Below, piece after piece: positions 11,055 through 24,425 of a DNA stretch of 64,000 bases (positions are counted from its first letter, which is position 1; each line of letters starts with the position of its first letter). The position numbers and the translations under genes are program-made. Below the pieces are notes generated by a model, which worked only from the letters and a program-made list of their open reading frames with translations, was not told where the DNA came from and searched no databases. This DNA comes from Cristatella mucedo (lineage: Eukaryota; Bryozoa; Phylactolaemata; Cristatellidae), in contig WPIO01000192.1 of the NCBI GenBank assembly GCA_009760855.2, forward strand, positions 1-64,000. The letters run 5' to 3'.

Positions 11055-13250
11055 GTTTCAAAAATGTGTCCAAATCAATGATTTCCAATTGCATTGCTGG
11101 ACCGACTCAAACTTACTATGCATGTACTCGATCTGATATGATAATCGGGCACACAACCATGTGTACGATTGTTACATTTGCATTCACAACAAGGTCAACT
11201 GGGCAGACATCCTCAGACATAAGGAGATCCAGAATTAGCCCCCCCCCCCCCGACATGAGTGGCATTCTAACGTTTTGGACCAAACCTATATTATCTAGAT
11301 AGTTAAAAAATGAGGGGACCTGACAGTTGCTGGAACAGCCAACAAGTATAATAAAGTCAGCAGCAATGAAGAACGGCCTGTCAAGCACGAATATTTTAGT
11401 AAAGGAATCTGAAAAATTATCCACAACCAAGATTACACAGCCAGACAGAGGTCGGTGGACACAACTATGAGAGACATCGTTTTTGATGCGGACCTGATAA
11501 CAACTAATTCAAACGATGGAACCTTTTAGTCTACATCCGGAAGCTTGCCAGGGCATCTTTTTTTACTCGAAAACTGAAGTCCTACCAGTCAGAGCTAAGT
11601 AGATTAATAAGATGGTGAATAAATTGCTTACCAATTCCAAGAGGGCTCACTCCCCAGATATCAACGAGTCAGCCTATCTAATAAAACAATTGCACACATT
11701 CATGCTTCCACAAAGCTTCATGAGAATTAAGTATTTACTAAGTCAAAACCTGTGATGTTGCATAAGAAATTTTCTATGGTTTTTCCAATAATGTGGCTTA
11801 ATAAAGCCTACTAAAAAGAGCTTGCTCCTGACGACCCTGTGCCATAGTCTCTGTGGTCTTCACTAGCTCAGAAACTTAGCCCAGCGATAACGGAAATTTC
11901 TAATTCTTCTCTGGAAAGCTGGGTTATTCCCGAATTCTTTAAGTCAGCCTTTGCTTGAACGATACTATACAGCTAGAATTTGATTCGGTGGTCCTAACAA
12001 ACTATAACTAAGCTTCCGCTCTTAAATTTTAAACAAAGATTCTTGAGAAATTGTCGCTAAGCAGCTTGTAGCTTGCATTGACAAGAATGAGCTGTCAGAA
12101 AATTTTCAGTCGGGATTCAAGCAAAACCACTCCAGTGAAACTGCTCTCCGTGTAATCAACGACATTCTATTCGGCAGCAATTATAAGAACGTCACTGCCC
12201 TGGCACAGCTGGATCTATCAGCTGCATTTCACACTATTGATCACGATATCCTACTTGAACGTCTGAGAACAACAACTTGTCTTGCAAACAAGGCACTGAC
12301 TTGCTTCAAAACAACTATTTCCGGTCGCGTTCAATCCACTTGGTGTGATGGTCAAGTCTCATCGACCAGACCAGCCACCTGTGGAGTTCCACTTCGGTCT
12401 GTTCTGGTCCTTTACTGTTTTCCGTTTACACTAAACCTCTGGGAAAAACAATTCGGGCCCATCGGATCGGCAATCATGTCCATGAAGACGATACTCAACT
12501 GTATTTGTCGTTTAAACGGTCGGAACCTGCTGCAGCAACTGACAAACTAAATTCTTGCCTTGCAGTCTTTTGATCCTTGATGTCAGAAAATTTCCTTTAA
12601 CTGATTTAAATGATGGCAAACTGAAGTGATTGTCATAGGACACTCCAAACGTGTGGCTGGACAAGAAGACTCAGCTCTCCCAATAGGCGATGCTGTTTTG
12701 CCACCATAACTATTTGCTCGAAATGGAATTGTCGTCTTTGACAACAGCCTACATTTTGGAAGTTTAGTTTAAAAGAATGCCTCCACAGTGAGCCATCACG
12801 TTCAATCCTTATCTATTCAATCCTTATCTGATCGTCTTCCACGGAGGCTGGAAAAATTTAACTAGTTCTCTAGTTCTGTCTAGGTTAGATTATTACAATT
12901 CCATTTTGGCTGGGCTACCAATAAAAGCCATTAGGCCTCTACAGGTGGAGATGAATATGGCTACAAGACTAGTACGAAAATCCTAGAGGTTGGATCCTGC
13001 TGTCTCCTTTGCTGAAGAAACTCCAATGGATTCAGTTTGTTCAAGGGATACAGAGTAGAGTTCTTTAGCTGACCTACAAGGCCTGCCAAAACTTGGCTCC
13101 ACAGCTAGCTGAACTATTGCTTCGAGTTTCTGCCTCCTCCTACCCTCCATAGCAAAGAAATTAGCCATGCCATTTCTAAGTCTAAAGTTGGTGAAAGAAA
13201 CACGGAAGTTACGAAACTAGGAAGCAGTCCTACCTCTAGCCGCTACTCAA
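11055..13250 (+). mobile_element. Family 2 non-LTR retrotransposon with inverted 5' part
   Basis: The left part, about 11055-11560, encodes the endonuclease on the minus strand (11430-11116: PSFFNYLDNIGLVQNVRM, LILDLLMSEDVCPVDLVVNA). From about 11560 to 13250 the linker and RT are on the plus strand. RT landmarks near 12100-12400 are SENFQSGFKQNHSSETAL, LAQLDLSAAFHTIDHDILLE and a CGVP box. The post-palm part continues to about 13180 with stops. A run of 12 C lies in the inverted part at 11240. This layout is the known 5' inversion product of twin priming. The copy is dead. Confidence 0.8.
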
Positions 13251-13259
13251 CAACGGCTA

Positions 13260-14500
13260 GAACTGGGGTCATCGGCATAGGCAAGAATATGAAGCAGGAT
13301 CAATATTTATACTTTTTTAGATTTTGGTATCACGCGTGTGCTGGATCTGACAGTATCTGATTTTATCTGGCAACAGGAAACAATCTAAAGCACACCGTGT
13401 GTTCAGCGAGAGAAATTATCAGAACCACATCAGGCCAGATCATTGATATCTGCCCTATAGCTATTTGATAATGGCCAAGAATCAGCCTTGATCTGAACCC
13501 ATAACACGCTTTAGTATGCCATTGAGAGAAAGTGTAAGACAGTCGACTGTTCTGCAGGATGTCAGGCTACGCCTTGCTTTATTTTCTTCAGTACAGCTGC
13601 TAAGAAAGCGTTCCCAATCATGCCCAAGATAAAGCCATACATGCATGCTAACTCACAGACTTTAACTGATCAATCCGCGTGGAAAAGCTACAATTAACGT
13701 AAGTTACTTATATGTTTGGCTGTAACTTTGAATGCACAGAGACATACATTTTTCCGAAAGCTTTGCATGAGACTTTACCTAAGAAAGTGACGTCCCTTCT
13801 GGTAATTATGGCAGCTCCCTTAAATTTATGTCTGCATCTGTAGGTCTATGCCAGGATAAATTAAAGGAATAGCAGCTTCGGAGCAGCAGCTACTGATTGC
13901 TGTAACTAAACAAAGTACAAAGAACTGATTTAAACGTAAAAAATAATAAAATACAGTGAATACATTTTGCAAGAAATGCAGCAACGGGTTCTTTTGGAAC
14001 GATATCCAGTGGCTGAAGCATCATCAAAGGAAATATATTAGTCTTGGATCAGATTGTGCTTACAAACAAGACTGCTGCTGCAAAGTGATGATCATGGCAT
14101 TTTAAGTTATTAATAGTCTATAACTTTAAATACACTTAATATAATTAAAATTTCATCATGAGCTGTTAAATGATTACTCCTTATGTTTGGACTACTTTTT
14201 GGGCTCCTAGAGGGAGTTACACGGGAGAGCTAATTCCAAAAGGAAATCATGGCGATGCATACGGTGATGGTCTGAAAAGTCGGCAGTGGAAAAGTCCAAG
14301 GAAAATATGCCCACAAATGAAACTTCCACTGCCGAAACGTCTATGGCTGATGTAAGAACTGAACCATCCGGCTACTAAGCCCATGGGCTCCTCCATCGTT
14401 TAGTTAGAGCCTTTGTGAGTGGTGCTTCAAGATAGGGTTGGTGACAGCAAGTTTCAAACAGAGCGAGGCTTATAAAAGACTACTAAAAGGACAGCTACAC
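13260..14500. other. Unassigned sequence
   Basis: No gene or repeat recognised. Any WD-repeat exons of the NWD-type gene would be expected here or further left, but none is convincing. Confidence 0.45.
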
Positions 14501-14507
14501 AACTTAC

Positions 14508-14598
14508 GATCTGCTTTGACCTTTTCCAACACTTCGTAGATCTCGGTCCATGTGTAGGTCTCAAACATGCTCACCAAAGATTCGACACTCCCCACGAT
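14508..14598 (-). CDS. Possible further exon of the NWD-type gene
   Basis: A 91-bp open segment on the minus strand lies between an acceptor (ATTACAG) and a good donor (GTAAGTT). It starts in phase 0, which matches the end of the exon at 15950-16143. The peptide contains SVESLVSMFETYTWTEIYEV. I do not recognise it as part of the family. A longer alternative start would use the acceptor CCCTGCCCCCAG further upstream. It may be a chance ORF. Confidence 0.3.
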
Positions 14599-14805
14599 CT
14601 GTAATTCAGGAACCGGAAACATTCTTTGAGAATGCTTCAGGAAGCCAAAAAATAGGACACTTTGATTATTGATTACTAGTAGCCCATCTGCTGTCGCATA
14701 ACTTTCTAGCTGGGGGCAGGGAAGAATGGACTTAAAAATCAGCTTAACGAAGTTGCCTAGTAATGCACGGTTCCACAAAAAGGATTTGTAAAATTTCCAC
14801 CACAC

Positions 14806-14965
14806 CAATTTAGCCGAGTGGTTAAGGGGCTTGCCTCGGCCAAGTTCAAGGTGAATTTATTTAATGAACGAGGTCGTGGGCTTGAGCCACGTACCAATGT
14901 GAAGACCCTGAATTAACAGGGTTGCTATCCAAGGGCGCAATACAAATGAATTATATTAAATCACA
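14806..14965 (+). mobile_element. SINE-B (tRNA-headed)
   Basis: The A box TAGCCGAGTGGTTAAGG resembles tRNA-Ser/Leu. A degenerate B-box region (GTCGTGGGCTTGAGCC) is followed by a short tail with CCTGAATTAACAGGG and GGGCGCAATACAAATG. It matches the layout of the copies at 55749 and 63826. Confidence 0.75.
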
Positions 14966-14997
14966 TTTACCAGATCATACCTAGTAGCTGGGCAGGC

Positions 14998-15110
14998 ATA
15001 TTCATGGCATAGAATCAGCAAATGTAAGACGTCTAGAAAGAAATTGAGTTCTCCGACGGTGCTTTATCAAGTGCATTATTATTGTTATCACTATCATTAT
15101 TAAAAACTGC
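14998..15110 (+). mobile_element. Family 1 retrotransposon 3' tail
   Basis: This has a CAGCAAATGTAAGACG start, GAGTTCTCCGACGGTGCTT core and (ATT)n end. It is 5' truncated and lies just behind the SINE-B copy. Confidence 0.8.
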
Positions 15111-15949
15111 CGAGTAATTGAAACATCACCCTGTTATATTGCACTCATCAAGAAGGGAACAAAGGTCAACCAGAACAGTTGGCTGCCTACTTATCGTGAT
15201 TCCGAAATCAGCAGCCTTCATGCAAGGTACACTGGTTATTTCTTCCACCGTGGCAAGCCGATATCCTAAGCAATTGTTCTGCTAGTAACATAAAGCATCC
15301 CGCTTTGGATAGGACAGCTCATACGTGCATAACCACGGCTGCTGTTTGGAAGCTCCTTAAACCGAGCTGTCTGGAGTCTGTCGCTGAGCAGGATAGTATA
15401 CTTACCACCCCAGAATTTAGCACACATCACTATTATCAGATCAGTTGTAGAATATGTTTGATGTCAATGTGATGTAGGCATTAGTTTTCTTTGCAAAGTC
15501 TGCAGCAATTTGAAAAGATAACGTGCAGGGCTAATTCAAGCCCACTCGGTAATACCTTAATTCAGAGCTGGGTTCGTTCATACCTAAGGCAATTTTCAGT
15601 GTTTCCCACGGAATAGAGAGAGCATGGATAAGCAATGCTGACCTTTGGAAAGTGCAAAGTGCCAAATGGCTGATGCGTCATTGAATTTCAGCCACACAGT
15701 CCTGCATTTTCATGTAAAAAATGGCACAAGCATCTTTTGCATAGCCTCACATACACCTGGGCAGTTGTATACATATTCTACTTGACCTTATTCAAGAACA
15801 CCTTTGTCAGAATAATGCAACAAACTAGGGCATCATTTCTTAGATGCAATGAGATTAAGTGATGCAACAGTGGCTTGCCACGTGTTTGTGCCAAGCCTTA
15901 ATCATAAAACCCAAAGCATGCAAGCTATGCAAGGGAACACAAGACTGAC

Positions 15950-16143
15950 CTCTATGAGGAACACGTCAATTTTATCAGTGGCGATGAGCAGTGGCGGCAG
16001 CTGGCTGAGTTTGCGAAGATTCGGCTTGTTGTTACTAAGAAGGTTGGGCTGGGCAGGAACGAACCGGTCAGCGTCTCCCTGGTTGGACGAAAGGTGCAGC
16101 TTCTTCACCATTTCATTACTGTATGTAAAGGGTTTCAGCTTTC
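15950..16143 (-). CDS. NWD-type gene exon 11, post-NACHT linker
   Basis: The acceptor is TTTGTTATACAG and the donor is GTCAGT. The first two bases complete the glycine codon begun in exon 10, so the phase fits. It encodes KLKPFTYSNEMVKKL and NKPNLRKLSQLPPLLI. The NLRKLS-LP-L motif is typical of the segment between the winged helix and the WD repeats in NWD proteins. Confidence 0.8.
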
Positions 16144-19100
16144 CTGTATAACAAAGCAATTTTTTCCACTTTTCATTAGCGTTCATGATTATCCCTTAAG
16201 TCTTGCATTGATAATACTTTAGTAGCAAAGACCACAATGAGAAGAAAGGCAGATGCAGAGGAAAGTATCCAGTCCAAACTCCACACACTAAGACTCGGCA
16301 TAGCATCAAGATATATTAAGATAGCAATGCCAAAATCTGCTGACGATGATACCAATGATAATGATGATACTACTACTAATACTGCTAATACTACGACTAA
16401 TAATAATAATAATAAAAAGTCTTTGTATAGCACCGAATGAGAACTAATTTCCCACTAAGACGTTTTAGAATTCTTTGCAAGAGAGGCAATAACTAAGAGC
16501 AAATGCCAATCAAAGTATCAAATCCAGACAAGCATGCAGAAGCAAACAGACATCATGATAAGACAAGCATGAGACAGCACAAAAGAAGATACTTGGGGGT
16601 TACTAGTTAGTAGTAACCCTGTATAGCAGCATTATAGGATCATGATCATATGAAAATGCAATGTTACTCAAAAAGAGATTTTCCTTTCCAGGGGGTAAAA
16701 TATATCAGCTAAATCGTGTATTCACTAAACATCGATGATAATTAAACTCATAAATTGTTGTTTAACGACATACCGTTTGCCCAAACACCCATAAAGAAGT
16801 CGACCATGAGCAAACGCAGCTCCGTTTTTCTTTCTTGTGGTAAATCCATTACAAAGTTTCTCTCTCCGGACTTGATAAACTGCCGATGGTACCAAGCCAA
16901 GACCTATATAAGACGTTAGCCATAATGAAGCTGCGATAAGTCCAGCAAGTAATGTTTAACAGAAAAATCTCACCTGGATCTACGGTACTCCATATTTGAA
17001 AATTTCCTTTGACAACTAAGAAGCCAACACTTCCTCAAGAGGTGCATTTGAAGGTCAAATGAGTGCTTAATAAATGCGATTTCCTTAATTCTATAACTAC
17101 CTTAAAATCAGACATGTAGTCAATCCGCAAATCTAATATAATGCAAACATAGGGTGGCAATACAGCACTGTGAACTAATCAGTGGAATCGTGTCCACAGT
17201 CGCATTCAATATCATGCCGAGGAACACCTTAACATACAAGATAGGGTGTAGGAGTCGAGTCAAAACAGGTAACTAGACCACTATTAGTTTAATAGAAATT
17301 CAGTATTTCTCAAAAAAGGTTGTGCTGTTGGTCAGGTGGACTAAAGAGAGGAGCCTCTAAACCATAAAATAAAATTCAAATAGACATATAGATGCAGACG
17401 CAAATAGTATTCGAACTGTTTTCCTTTCCTCTATAGCCAGGAAACGCAGCATCTCCATAGGTTATGCAATCAGTGCTTCACTGGTAAGAGTGTTGTCTTG
17501 AGTCTCAAAACAAAGGCCCTAGCAGTTGCTCACAGCAGCCTAGGGAAGACTGGATTTCAGGCTATTTTTGGGGTAAACTATGCTTATATTCCTAGTTTTC
17601 CCGTTTCTGTATTCCGTGGATTGCCGCTCACTTTGGTTTGGGCTTCGAAATTAGCTTTGAATTAAAACATCCGTTTACCTCGGGTTCTTCAAAAATTCTT
17701 GGGTAGACGATGGTTCAGTGAGTACGAAATACTTTTAAGATGCACTTTATAGTGACACCTCACTATGGACTTAACTGCAGAACAGTGCCGCCCCTTTTGG
17801 TAAACAATTCAAGGATCGATCTAAAAAAAATTACAAAACTCGAGCAGTCCACCGTTTTTGGAACTTTCTAAAGTTTTGCATAAACTTTCGTTACCTTAAC
17901 TCGACAACAGCAGGTGCTTAGGACTATTGGTATAAAAGGCAAGTGGGCTACTAAGACGCACTAACAAAAGTAACTAGCACGTGGACACTGCAGGAAAATG
18001 ATGCTAAGATGTTCAGATAGCTAAAGTACTTTTCCAGTTGCTGGGAAGAAAATACCTTGGCTCCATTTGCTTCTCTCTCCACAATGTATTCAGCCACATC
18101 ATGACGAATTCGTGTCCAAAGCAGTGCCGGTAATCTTCGAAGAGGTGGCATGTGAAACTGGAAGACGTCACTCAATACAACGTCATCGAGAGAAATCAAA
18201 TGAACAATTTCACTCTCTGTCAATCCTTGGTTGGACAGGTGTAAAAATGCAAATGCTGTATTGACCAAGGTAATCCCTGAGAAGAACAAGATATGCATAT
18301 TTTTAAATCACCAAAGCTGAGAAAAGCACGATTTCAAATTCAGGCAGGAGTGGGCAGGAATACTTTTTTAAACGAGCTACTTGCCATGCTTCTTTCTGAG
18401 CTCTTCGATAACATATTGAATGCAATTTGCCGGGCTGTCAAGGAGCTCAAATATCTGGAGAAATTTTTCGGACCAAAAGTAGGACGGTATATCTTTGAGA
18501 ATGTCAAACATGAGCTTAACATAAAGTGGACTTGTCTGAGAGACAATTCGAAATTTAGCAGTGATAATATCGAGCTGGTCGCTCGACAGACGTCTGTGTT
18601 TTGAAGCCAGCCATCCTTTCAGTAGCTGCAATGACATCTCAACGTCCAGGACTTCCACTTGAGCAAAAATCGTGTCGGGGTAATCACGGGACTTCAAAAT
18701 GTCGAGAAGGCCAAGCTCCTTCGGCAGTGTAGAGACGACAATCTTCACGTTGCTTGGCACTTCCAAAGAAAGCCAGGCGAGGGTGTGTGCTTTTCCGGCA
18801 GCCGATAACTGACCGAGAGAGTCCAGAAACAAGACCAGTCTGACATGCTTTGGTATGCAACTGAGAAGAACATTCAAAACCATAACCGGATCTTCAACAA
18901 ACGGCAGGCGGATGCTCAGGCACTGTTTCACTTGTGCGGTTATGCTATACAGCAGCGACTCTACATTCGTGCTGTCGGGGGTGGTTCCAAGGAAGCGACG
19001 CACGACAAGTAACTGCTCGGAGTCACTTAGCCACTCGAACACCTAAAAACGTATGTCATGAATTAGCTCATTGCACCGACATCTTTGCTCACTTACCATC

Positions 19101-22100
19101 AGCAAATTTGTAGATACCAAGTGGCTTTGCTTATTAACTTAGCATCACAACCCTCATTAGCTGATCAATTAAAAACTACTTACGTTGATTGAGGCCATTG
19201 CCAAGATGCTGGTCTTTCCAAATCCGGAACCCCCATGGACTATGAATGGCAAAACACTATTTTCAGCCAGTACATAGCTCTTAATTTGGTCCAAGATGTC
19301 GGCACGTCCCTGGAAAGTCTGAAACTTTGCCTTTGCCTGATGACTGTGCTCAATGATTTCAGATAGCAGAGGTGATTTACTCAGTTTAAACATGACATCA
19401 TCTTTACAGGCAGCCTAGAAACACAAAAGACCATACGAAGTGATAAGCAATTTTCCAACTGTGGTTGTGCACGGGTGCATAAAGATACAATCTGATTGCT
19501 TGAACATTCAGAGAACAAAATCAGTACCAACAATGTTGCCACTCGTAGTCAGCATGAACATCTTCATTAGTGCCTCCTCTGTCACACCATTGTACAGGTG
19601 GAAGCTCGACCACGTTCTCCTTATCCATGACGGAGTAGACACGTCGCTTCAAATCTGCGAGCAGATCCTGGGCCTCTTTATCTACAGCACCTAAAAGAGA
19701 GAAGCAAGCAAGCAAACGAAACACCAGTATAACACTTGAAGAGAATGAATGACACCACACCATGTCCACACATGTTCACAAAATTGCAGGCTTAAAGACC
19801 CACAAAATAATTATTGCTTCCATAGATGTCACATAACTAGTTAGTGGTTATTTTATTATAATAGAAAAACATCTGACGGCATACATATGATTTAGCTCAT
19901 TTGCAGAAACTATTGACTATTCATAAACTGCATACCTGACGGTTCTTTTGAATACTTGTCAGGCCAACAAGGCATCTCGGTGGCTGATATATTGTTACTG
20001 TACCAATAGCAACCAAGAGCATTAATGAGCCCATCTTAGGATGAAACCATTGTCTGAGGATGATCTCAGTTCTTAGTCCACTAGACAAAGGTCACGAAGG
20101 AGAGAAAAAAGGCAGTCAAACGTTCAAGTAGCAAAATGTGACCGTTGAAATGGGTAATGGCATAATGTGGCAGTAGGCTAGCTGGTTTAACCAGTATTCG
20201 TTAGTGTTATAGCAGTTACTGGCCACCACACTTACATCCCACGATGTCCTGAACGTTAGAACCGGTGAAAACTGATCATGGAGTAATACAATCTCGGGAA
20301 ACTTTTATCTGTTCTAAATTGTGAGCTTATTTGCACACATTCTTACCTACAAGAATGCAATGCAGAACTCTGTGTAAGTGCAGTTGCCTCAAGTTACACA
20401 TCTGCACAAAAAATCACCATACCCGTCCTGCTACTAACAGACTTATTACAGGAAGTACAGCTCTGTTAGGCAACTATTGACAGGAAATTCAGTCACACTA
20501 GTCATGCTGTCAAAGTGTGGCAAGGTCGGTTGTCAAGACAGACCAGATCACCTTGAAACAATAATTACAGGTCCTTAGCAGCAGATTATTTGGCAATCTC
20601 TTAGCTACTGCTCTTTTAACCAAGTCCCAAATAATTGCTTAATAGCAACTAACAACCTCTTGCACCAAAAAAAACACCCTTCTTTGGCAATCACACAGAG
20701 ATCATCTAAAATCAATGGTTTTAGCTAATTTAACAGCCTTATTGGCATAGCAGCAGAAAACCCTTAACGGGTATTGCCAACGCCAACGCAGTTGGATATA
20801 AGGGATCGACCACTGGACGATTCGAACCCATGATCTCGGTTGCGAAGAGCCAGCACATTACCTCGAGGGCTATCATTGCCCTTAATATATATTCTCTGCC
20901 ACAAATCGCTCAGCCTGATATGATGCAGGTGCTGCAAGCCATTGTTCTAGGCATCTACACTGACATGGGGAGCAGCATTTTATTTCCGTGAGTTAGAATT
21001 AATTTCAATCTGTCATGTTAACAATTGGCAGGTAATGGCAGCTGCTAACCTCCCAGCCAGAATATATTGTACATGCAAGAGTGCGCATGTATGAATGGGT
21101 GTGCTTGTATGCATGTGTATGTGGGTGTGTGTGTGTATGTGTGCGCGTAAGTGTGTGCGTACACGCACTTCACGAACGAAGTCCAATTTTCAAGCAGCAA
21201 AGCAAGTACTCCTTACTTACTTCCGCTCACTAGAAGCGGTGCAATAGCCGCTATGGCGCATTTGCTAAATAAATGTGGTTGAATCAAACGACTTTTACAG
21301 GTCAGACTAGAGAGTTTTATGTTGCACACCGAGCCTAAGTGGCATTCGACACCCATAGCAATTCATTTACTAATCCCCCACTGTTAATGATAAAAATAAT
21401 AATAACTCATTAGTGTACTACACTAAGATGACTTAATATACCCAGATGTTTTACAACCTGAAGTTCATATCCAATCAAAGAAGACAACTAATCCACTAGA
21501 CCCAATCCCCACTGGCTGCTTCTACGATGCATAGATCTGCTGCGGCCATGCATAACTAAAACTATAAATATGTCAGTAGCCTCAGGTCTTGTCCCAGCAC
21601 CTTCCGAAAAGACTGTTCTCAGGAATCTACTTAGGAAAGCAACGCTAGACCAAGATAACTTGAGAAACTTCTGCCCAGTCTCCTTTCTATCCGTTCCTAT
21701 AAAACACATTGGAACAAGAAGTGACAGTCCAGCTGAACTCATATATTGAAACTTCAAATTCTGTTATTAAGTTTCAGTCTGGTTTAAAAGCTAATTACTA
21801 AAACGAATCGGATTTGCTTCGGGTGCATAACGACCTACTTAGGAATGTAGACTTAGGTAGAGTCTCTCTGCTTGTTTTACTAGATCTTTCGGCAGCTTTA
21901 AATACTAATAATTATTATCGATTATTATCGACTACTGTCGATATTATTGATTTAATAATTTCGATCGATACAGCCATTGTGAAAGGTGCTGGAGCATGAC
22001 CTGAGGCTGATGACATATTTATGATTAGTTATGCATGGCAGCAGCAGACCAATGCACTGTAGAAGCAGGACAGTGGGAATAGGGTAGAGAGGACTATTTG

Positions 22101-24391
22101 TCTATTTTGATTGGGATATGAGCTTCAGGACGAGGTCAGTAGTGACCTCCTTGAATGTATACATTGAGGTGCCGCATGGAATTGAGGGAAAATATTCCAC
22201 GATGGTGCTGCCATCTTAGGGATGGAATCTCCGATCTTGTCTATCTTCTTGAAAAAAAAAAGCTTAAGAAGCGATCAGCTAGATCATCACAGGGATCACT
22301 TGGTAAGAAGCTAACCTGGAAGCGGTTGAGGAGATGGTTGATCTTCAACAATAGCATTTTTCGATTGTGCATCTGTGACTCAACAATGTTTTTTAAGAAG
22401 CCACTCCTGGCTTTTGCTAGGATCGATTAGTATGATCTACAACAGTCCTGGTATGCCTGTCGATGGACAGTCAGTCCTGATTTTCTGTATCCTTTTTCTT
22501 AAGAGCCTCTTATCTAGTCTGGGCATCACTCGCTTTGCACTGCAATGGTTGAGGTGCACAGTCCTGGTATGCCTGTCGATGGACAGTCAGTCCTGATTTT
22601 CTGTATCCTTTTTCTTGAGAGCCTCTCATCTAGTCTGGGCATCACTGGCACTGCACTGCAATGGTTGAGGTGCACAGTCCTGGTATGCCTGTCGATGGAC
22701 AGTCAGTCCTGATTTTCTGTATCCTTTTCTTCTTGAGAGCCTCTCATCCAGTCTGGGCATCACTGGCACTGCACTGCAATGGTTGAGGTGCTATTTTAGA
22801 AAGAGACTCTAGAGTATTGATGTGAATGGACATAGATCACCCGATGAACGTCTGAAGTTTGGGGTACCTCAGAGTTCTGTGCTTGGTCCTGTTCTTTTCA
22901 TAGCATATACTCTCCCTCGTGTCAAGGCGTCTGCCAGGCACAATCTAGTAAATTTGTGTCTACACTTGCGAACGCTCAAACTCGAGACACCCGAGGATTG
23001 GTCTCGCGATAAAACTAACATCGAACCAGCCGTATCTACCCTGGGTGCAGTTAGGAGTCTAGAATATCCTCGGGCTGTGGCTGGTTCATTTGCTCAAGCT
23101 TGGTAATAAGAGACTTCTGAAGTGTGAAGGTCGCAAGGCTTCTGGTTTGGCAGCAAACGGAAATTCAGCAGGTGCTGTCTATGGGCACGTATCTGCTGCT
23201 GCCTACATACTCTTTATGCAAGGAATCGAACACTTAGCCACCATCCTTCTATAGGCAGCGTTGTTTGTAGCTATGTTTCTGGTCTCGAGTCACAACGATC
23301 GCCAGTGTAGACGCAGCTTTACAGTAAGGCAGTTGCCTTTAATGCCCAAAGTTATGAGCTCATGACCTTCGACATGTTTGAGCACCAGAATAGAAACTAA
23401 GTTCTCTTAAAGTGTTGAAAATGAAAGATATAGTATATATATATATATATATTTATTTATATATAACTTCTATTGCTTATAAAGCTATCACTTCCTATGC
23501 AAAGCACCACTTGCCGATTTGGCAGGTAAATGTATAGGCATGAGGGCAGCCCGAACTGGCCAAGATGTCTGAGGCCCGAGATGCAGGCTGATAAGGAACT
23601 ACAGGGAGCTGCCGTGACAGCTTCACCCGATATGAGCCATGGCTCCAAGTCATGCAAAAGAGCAGATGTTGTTAGCACTACAAGGTGTGTGGGAGAAAGG
23701 CTGTGATTAAACATCATTATGTTACAATGTGCTAAATGAATATTAAAAAGCAACACTGTGGAGTTAACTTTTACAGTACATACAATGCGGTACGTCCAAC
23801 GTACCTTTTACACCAATAGTACCAATAATGCAGTAAGAAAACAAGAGATGCCGTAATTTGTAATGCCCCGAGAAAGTAAATACCTGCATCCAGCATGTCA
23901 ACAAAACGTCCAACCTTATCGCTCTTGTAGTTGATGTCTTTGATCTCTCTTGTGAAACACAAGCAATGTTCGTTCGGTTTAGGGGCATCAAGAATACCAT
24001 TATAGACTTCTTCTTCAGTAACTAAATCATTGAAAAACATAAAATATCCTTTAGAAGGATTTCTAGCATGGTGCTATGACATCTGCAGTTCAAAGCATCC
24101 AAGCCACAAGCCGAATGTGTCAGGAAAAAGAATAGTGCTGAGGCATTGAAATGTATCAGCAAAAATTGACCAGATTTCAGTGAGCTATCCCAAAAGACAA
24201 CATACCAAAACCATGTACTCGAAACACAGCTCACCGGCATGCTGACCCTGTGCATGTTACCCCTAACCATGTTATTCATTTTGTTTGTTTATCAAGCATG
24301 ATATTACTCTCCATTCAGTTGCATTTCCCTTTGCAGCAAATGTAGAGCGCCTAGAAAGAGATTACGTTCTCTGAGGGCGTTTTATCAAGTG

Positions 24392-24425
<34 letters not shown>

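Noticed and set aside
17100-17940. Possible exon between exons 9 and 10
   Set aside because: No conserved peptide, and exons 9 and 10 join directly in phase with the family pattern ANGAK-VLAWYHRQF.
23771-24279. ORFs 24040-23771, 24000-23764 and 24279-24022 as separate genes
   Set aside because: They are run-through of exon 5 or its shadow frames. Only 23884-24021 has conserved family sequence and splice sites.
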